From the NCBI RefSeq assembly GCF_011947195.1, contig NZ_JAATVY010000016.1, forward strand, positions 92,371-156,370: a DNA stretch of 64,000 nt, read 5' to 3'. The stretch is from Planosporangium thailandense. GTDB taxonomy: Bacteria; Actinomycetota; Actinomycetes; Mycobacteriales; Micromonosporaceae. Numbering within the stretch: position 1 is the stretch's first letter; each line of letters starts with the position of its first letter. This document shows, one piece after another, positions 61,196 through 64,000 of the stretch. The position numbers and the translations under genes are program-made. Below the pieces are notes generated by a model. It worked only from the letters and a program-made list of their open reading frames with translations, ran no database searches and had not been told where the DNA came from.

Positions 61196-61758
61196 CTGTC
61201 TACGGGTTCGGCGCCCGCTTTGGCAACGCACTGCGGCCTGACTCTCAAGTAGACGCCGTCAGCCTGCGCAAGCCGATCGGCGGCGCAGCGCTGTGTGCGG
61301 TGTGTGCCGTGACGGCGGCCGCTGGCCCACTGCTGGTCCGCCACGACGAGCTGGCCTCGGCGGCCGTCGGGCTGGGCACTGATTCGAGGCCTCGCCAGCC
61401 GTACGGACGCAACGTTCAAGGAATCAAGTGGGGTTTGGTGATGGCGACCAGTCGAGCGGTTTGCGGTCGGCGAACAGCTCACCGGTCGGTGGTCGAGCAG
61501 TGGCCGTCCGCGTATCACCCCTCCCAACACCCGAATCGCGAAATGTCACTGGAGTACTAGAGACGCTACGTACGCCCCACAACCAAAGTTGCCATGGACG
61601 AGACCCAAGTAGCAGTTTGGTCCGCGCATGTCGCGGGGACGGACTGTGTCTAGCCTGTACGTCCGTATTCACACCAGGTTGCGCATAGCGGCAGGAGGTG
61701 AACCTGACACTGCGGTGAGCGGAGATGGCCGCGCGTACCGAGATCGGAGGTGGACGCG
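61094..61758. other. Gap between tRNA-Leu and the Zn-PLC-like gene
   Basis: This gap of about 660 bases contains the recombinase remnant and otherwise no supported gene; frames here are broken. A lower-GC zone (61540-61690) precedes the next gene and probably holds its promoter. The broken state suggests decayed mobile DNA. Confidence 0.5.
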
Positions 61759-64000
61759 ATGCCCGGCCCCTACATCCATATGAGTGCGGCTCGACACGCG
61801 GCACGCGCGCTCGACGACGGTTTCCACATCGTCGGAAGCGACCGAATAGACCCGGAGTGGTCCGGACCGGAGGCGAGCGAACTGGCGGATCTCCTACGAG
61901 AACATCCGAATTTCGCCGCGCTGGGGGCGATCGGACCCGACCTGTTCTTCTTTCTGGCGGACTTTAGGGACCAGATAGTCGGCGGCGTGCGTTTCCCAGT
62001 GTCGAGCGTGCTGGTGACAGTTCTCAACTTCGTCGAAAGCGTCTACAGCGCCTTGGACCCGTACATCACCAAATATGAGAAGTACCTGGGTCCGATCTCT
62101 GAAGACACGGCCGAAGAGCTCAGCCGACTCACCGGCGGCCTGTCCGAAAGCGTAGGCAATATTTCCGGCGAGCTGTCTGCGATCCTCACCAACGCGCTGG
62201 CCGATTTCGTGACCCAGCAAGGAGATATCCTGGAGTTTTTCTCCCTCGGCCTCAACCACGGCTACGACGAGCAAGCCTACTTCTGGTCGGACATGCTGCA
62301 CTATCGGCAGACCGGCGCCTTCGCCCAGGCCTTGTGGCGCAATGCCGTGTCCAACGAATCCGACGAGCACAAGGCCTACGCGCTCGGCTACCTCAGTCAT
62401 GTGGCCGCCGACACGGTGGCGCACGCGTTCGTCAACCAGGTCGCCGGCGGGCCGTTCCGGGTGCACTGGCAACGCCATCACCTGGTGGAGAACCACGCCG
62501 ACGCGCACTGGTACCTGAACGACGACGACTCGGCGGCTCCGCGCAACACGCCCGGGTACGACGAGCTGACCGAGTCGGCGCTGTACTTCGACATCGCCTT
62601 CGGCGAAGGCCGCGATGAGGGCGCCCCCGTAGCGCGGCCATCATTTCCTGTCGGCGACACCCTGCGGGACAATTACGTGCGCCGCAGAACGCTGGACATC
62701 GATTCGAAGCTAAGTCCCGATCTAGCGGATCTCCTAATCAAGACGATAACGGACATCTACTACGCGCCGGGGGTGCCACATCCGGCGATCTTGCGAGGAA
62801 ACGACGGACGTCCCGACACAGAACTCGTACAGAATACGTACGATTTACTGTTCCGATTCCTCAAGCTCACCACTGTGGACGGATTCAAGCACGAGCCTCC
62901 GCCGCCGCCGGAGTGGTTTCCCAACCTCGACTTCCCGACACCCAGCGACCCGGCCGGCGACCAGCCACCCGGACCTGACGACGGGGGCGACTTCTGGGAC
63001 GACCTACTCGACTTCGTACTCTCGGTCATCAACGCGCTTGGCTATGTCGTGCAGGTCGCCATCTACCTCGCGACGCTGCCCTGGGCGATCATCGCTGACG
63101 TCGTCACCTACCCGTTGCGAACGGGTCTGTACTACGCGCTCGAACTGCCGTTGTTCTATCTTCTCAAGTACTTCCGGGCAGTCCTGGTACGCACCGGATA
63201 CCTGATGCCGACGCAGGACGAAATCGATCAGTCACTGATAAGAGTGGGCAACCGGCTGCGCGTTGGGTGGCAAGATCTGCTGACCGACGCCGGTGACATC
63301 TTCGGTGGCCTCCTCGATCCGGGGCCGAACGAAGATACGACGACTCCGGCCCGCGATCTCAAGTACCCCTACGAGCACGAGACTGATGAGTTCCGCCATC
63401 CATGGCAGTACCCGGACGGGGCCAAGACGGCCACCGAGACATGTCCCGCGACAGCCGGTCCACACGGCGAGGAGGCCGGTCCGAGGGCGCTCTTCCGCGG
63501 CATCACGCCATCGGCGGACATCCGGGACCGTCTTGAGACAGCGACAGCACCGACACCCACGGCCCAGACGGTATCGACAGCCACGGCTGACGTAATCGAC
63601 TGCGACATCACGCCGACGAACAACCTCGGCGACCTTATCACCATGACCACCTACACGATGTGGCTCGCGACCCGCTTCCCGGACGGCGGCGAAGGCGGGG
63701 GCCCGGTCCCTCTCACCGACTGGAACCTCGACGCGGACCGCGGTTACGGCTATCACTGCTGGGACTGGAACCGGCTTCCGGCCAATCCCGACCCAAACCA
63801 CGACCCCCAGGACCCCGAGGGCAATCGGTTCCGGGAGCCGTGCACCTGGCCTTCCCAGGAGGACGACGGACACCGCTACCACTCCGGTACGCCCTTGGAG
63901 ATTCACTGGGCCGGTCCGGGCCTGCCGGATCCGGGCTGCGTGAAGCCGGAGTGCGTTGAGAAGTGTCCGCCTCCGGTTCCTCCGGTTCCTCCCGTTGGTT
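61759..64000 (+). CDS. Large Zn-dependent phospholipase C-like protein, N-terminal part (runs off right edge)
   Basis: The visible 747 residues start GPYIHMSAARHAARALDDG. Residues 1-250 match the zinc-dependent phospholipase C-like family: GAIGPDLFFF, LNHGYDEQAYFWSDML, YALGYLSHVAADTVAHAFVN and HHLVENHADAHW supply many His/Asp ligands. A Pro-rich linker and a hydrophobic stretch (about 430-480, VLSVINALGYVVQVAIYLATLPWAIIADVV) follow. A long region then ends in Cys/Pro-rich sequence (CVKPECVEKCPPP) at the edge. The ATG at 61759 has GGAGG upstream. No signal peptide is seen. The protein is much longer than typical members, so the extension may be an additional effector or binding part. Confidence 0.75.
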   Translation, partial: MPGPYIHMSAARHAARALDDGFHIVGSDRIDPEWSGPEASELADLLREHPNFAALGAIGPDLFFFLADFRDQIVGGVRFPVSSVLVTVLNFVESVYSALDPYITKYEKYLGPISEDTAEELSRLTGGLSESVGNISGELSAILTNALADFVTQQGDILEFFSLGLNHGYDEQAYFWSDMLHYRQTGAFAQALWRNAVSNESDEHKAYALGYLSHVAADTVAHAFVNQVAGGPFRVHWQRHHLVENHADAHWYLNDDDSAAPRNTPGYDELTESALYFDIAFGEGRDEGAPVARPSFPVGDTLRDNYVRRRTLDIDSKLSPDLADLLIKTITDIYYAPGVPHPAILRGNDGRPDTELVQNTYDLLFRFLKLTTVDGFKHEPPPPPEWFPNLDFPTPSDPAGDQPPGPDDGGDFWDDLLDFVLSVINALGYVVQVAIYLATLPWAIIADVVTYPLRTGLYYALELPLFYLLKYFRAVLVRTGYLMPTQDEIDQSLIRVGNRLRVGWQDLLTDAGDIFGGLLDPGPNEDTTTPARDLKYPYEHETDEFRHPWQYPDGAKTATETCPATAGPHGEEAGPRALFRGITPSADIRDRLETATAPTPTAQTVSTATADVIDCDITPTNNLGDLITMTTYTMWLATRFPDGGEGGGPVPLTDWNLDADRGYGYHCWDWNRLPANPDPNHDPQDPEGNRFREPCTWPSQEDDGHRYHSGTPLEIHWAGPGLPDPGCVKPECVEKCPPPVPPVPPVG

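Overview
The window is about 70% GC with strong third-position GC bias, many GTG starts, leaderless genes and dense operons. It carries the bacterial Pup-proteasome locus, mycothiol ligase MshC and several F420-type oxidoreductase families. This points to an actinomycete; small conserved genes such as the SHOCT/DUF6325 pair, DUF3866 and DUF5703 fit the Micromonosporaceae (Actinoplanes/Micromonospora group) best, but I cannot name genus or species. Gene order follows, with insertions and losses, the Mycobacterium tuberculosis stretch Rv2090 to Rv2141c: stand-alone 5'-3' exonuclease, helY, tatC, tatA, pafC, pafB, pafA, prcA, prcB, pup, dop, mpa/arc, trmI, RecB-like nuclease, metH, a PAC2 protein, mshC, three small conserved genes, uppP and an M20 peptidase. 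That comparison is from memory of the families and was not computed.

Region by region. 1-5.4 kb: the N-terminal part of a MalT/LuxR-type ATPase regulator, a SHOCT/DUF6325 pair, the exonuclease, and a convergent DivIVA-like coiled-coil protein separated from it by a 25-bp tandem repeat. 5.9-12.2 kb: helicase HelY, a HAD hydrolase, a lipid kinase, TatC and TatA, which form the twin-arginine translocase, and a small membrane protein. 12.3-15.4 kb: an accessory insert that splits tat from paf. It encodes a WXG100-like protein with a C-terminal ADP-ribosyltransferase domain, followed by three tandem paralogues that are candidate immunity genes. 15.4-28.1 kb: the Pup-proteasome system. PafB/PafC are WYL regulators, PafA ligates Pup, PrcA/PrcB form the 20S core, Dop deamidates Pup and removes it from substrates, and ARC unfolds substrates. 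Pup here ends directly in Glu. An endonuclease VII-like gene between pup and prcB is interrupted by one in-frame TGA. A GntR regulator, a drug-efflux MFS and a DUF3866 gene are interspersed.

28.2-31.3 kb: ferredoxin, DUF5998, tRNA methyltransferase TrmI and a RecB-family nuclease. 31.6-36 kb: an ABC exporter of the MacB/FtsX type plus a second, permease-less ATPase with an altered H-loop. 36-43 kb: a mixed accessory block with a HAD phosphatase, sulfotransferase, STAS protein, two ArsR-controlled cassettes with clear palindromic operators, a tautomerase and a PLP ammonia-lyase. 43-58.7 kb: core metabolism (MetH, PAC2 protein, aminotransferase, GntR/UTRA regulator, MshC, a PI-kinase-like protein, DUF3090, a histidine phosphatase, UppP, an LLM oxidoreductase, an aldo/keto reductase and an M20 peptidase). 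58.8-64 kb: a secreted SGNH hydrolase, hemerythrin protein, small membrane protein, tRNA-Leu(GAG), the tail of a dead serine recombinase, and a large Zn-phospholipase-C-like protein that runs off the right edge.

No rRNA, CRISPR array or intact insertion sequence was seen.
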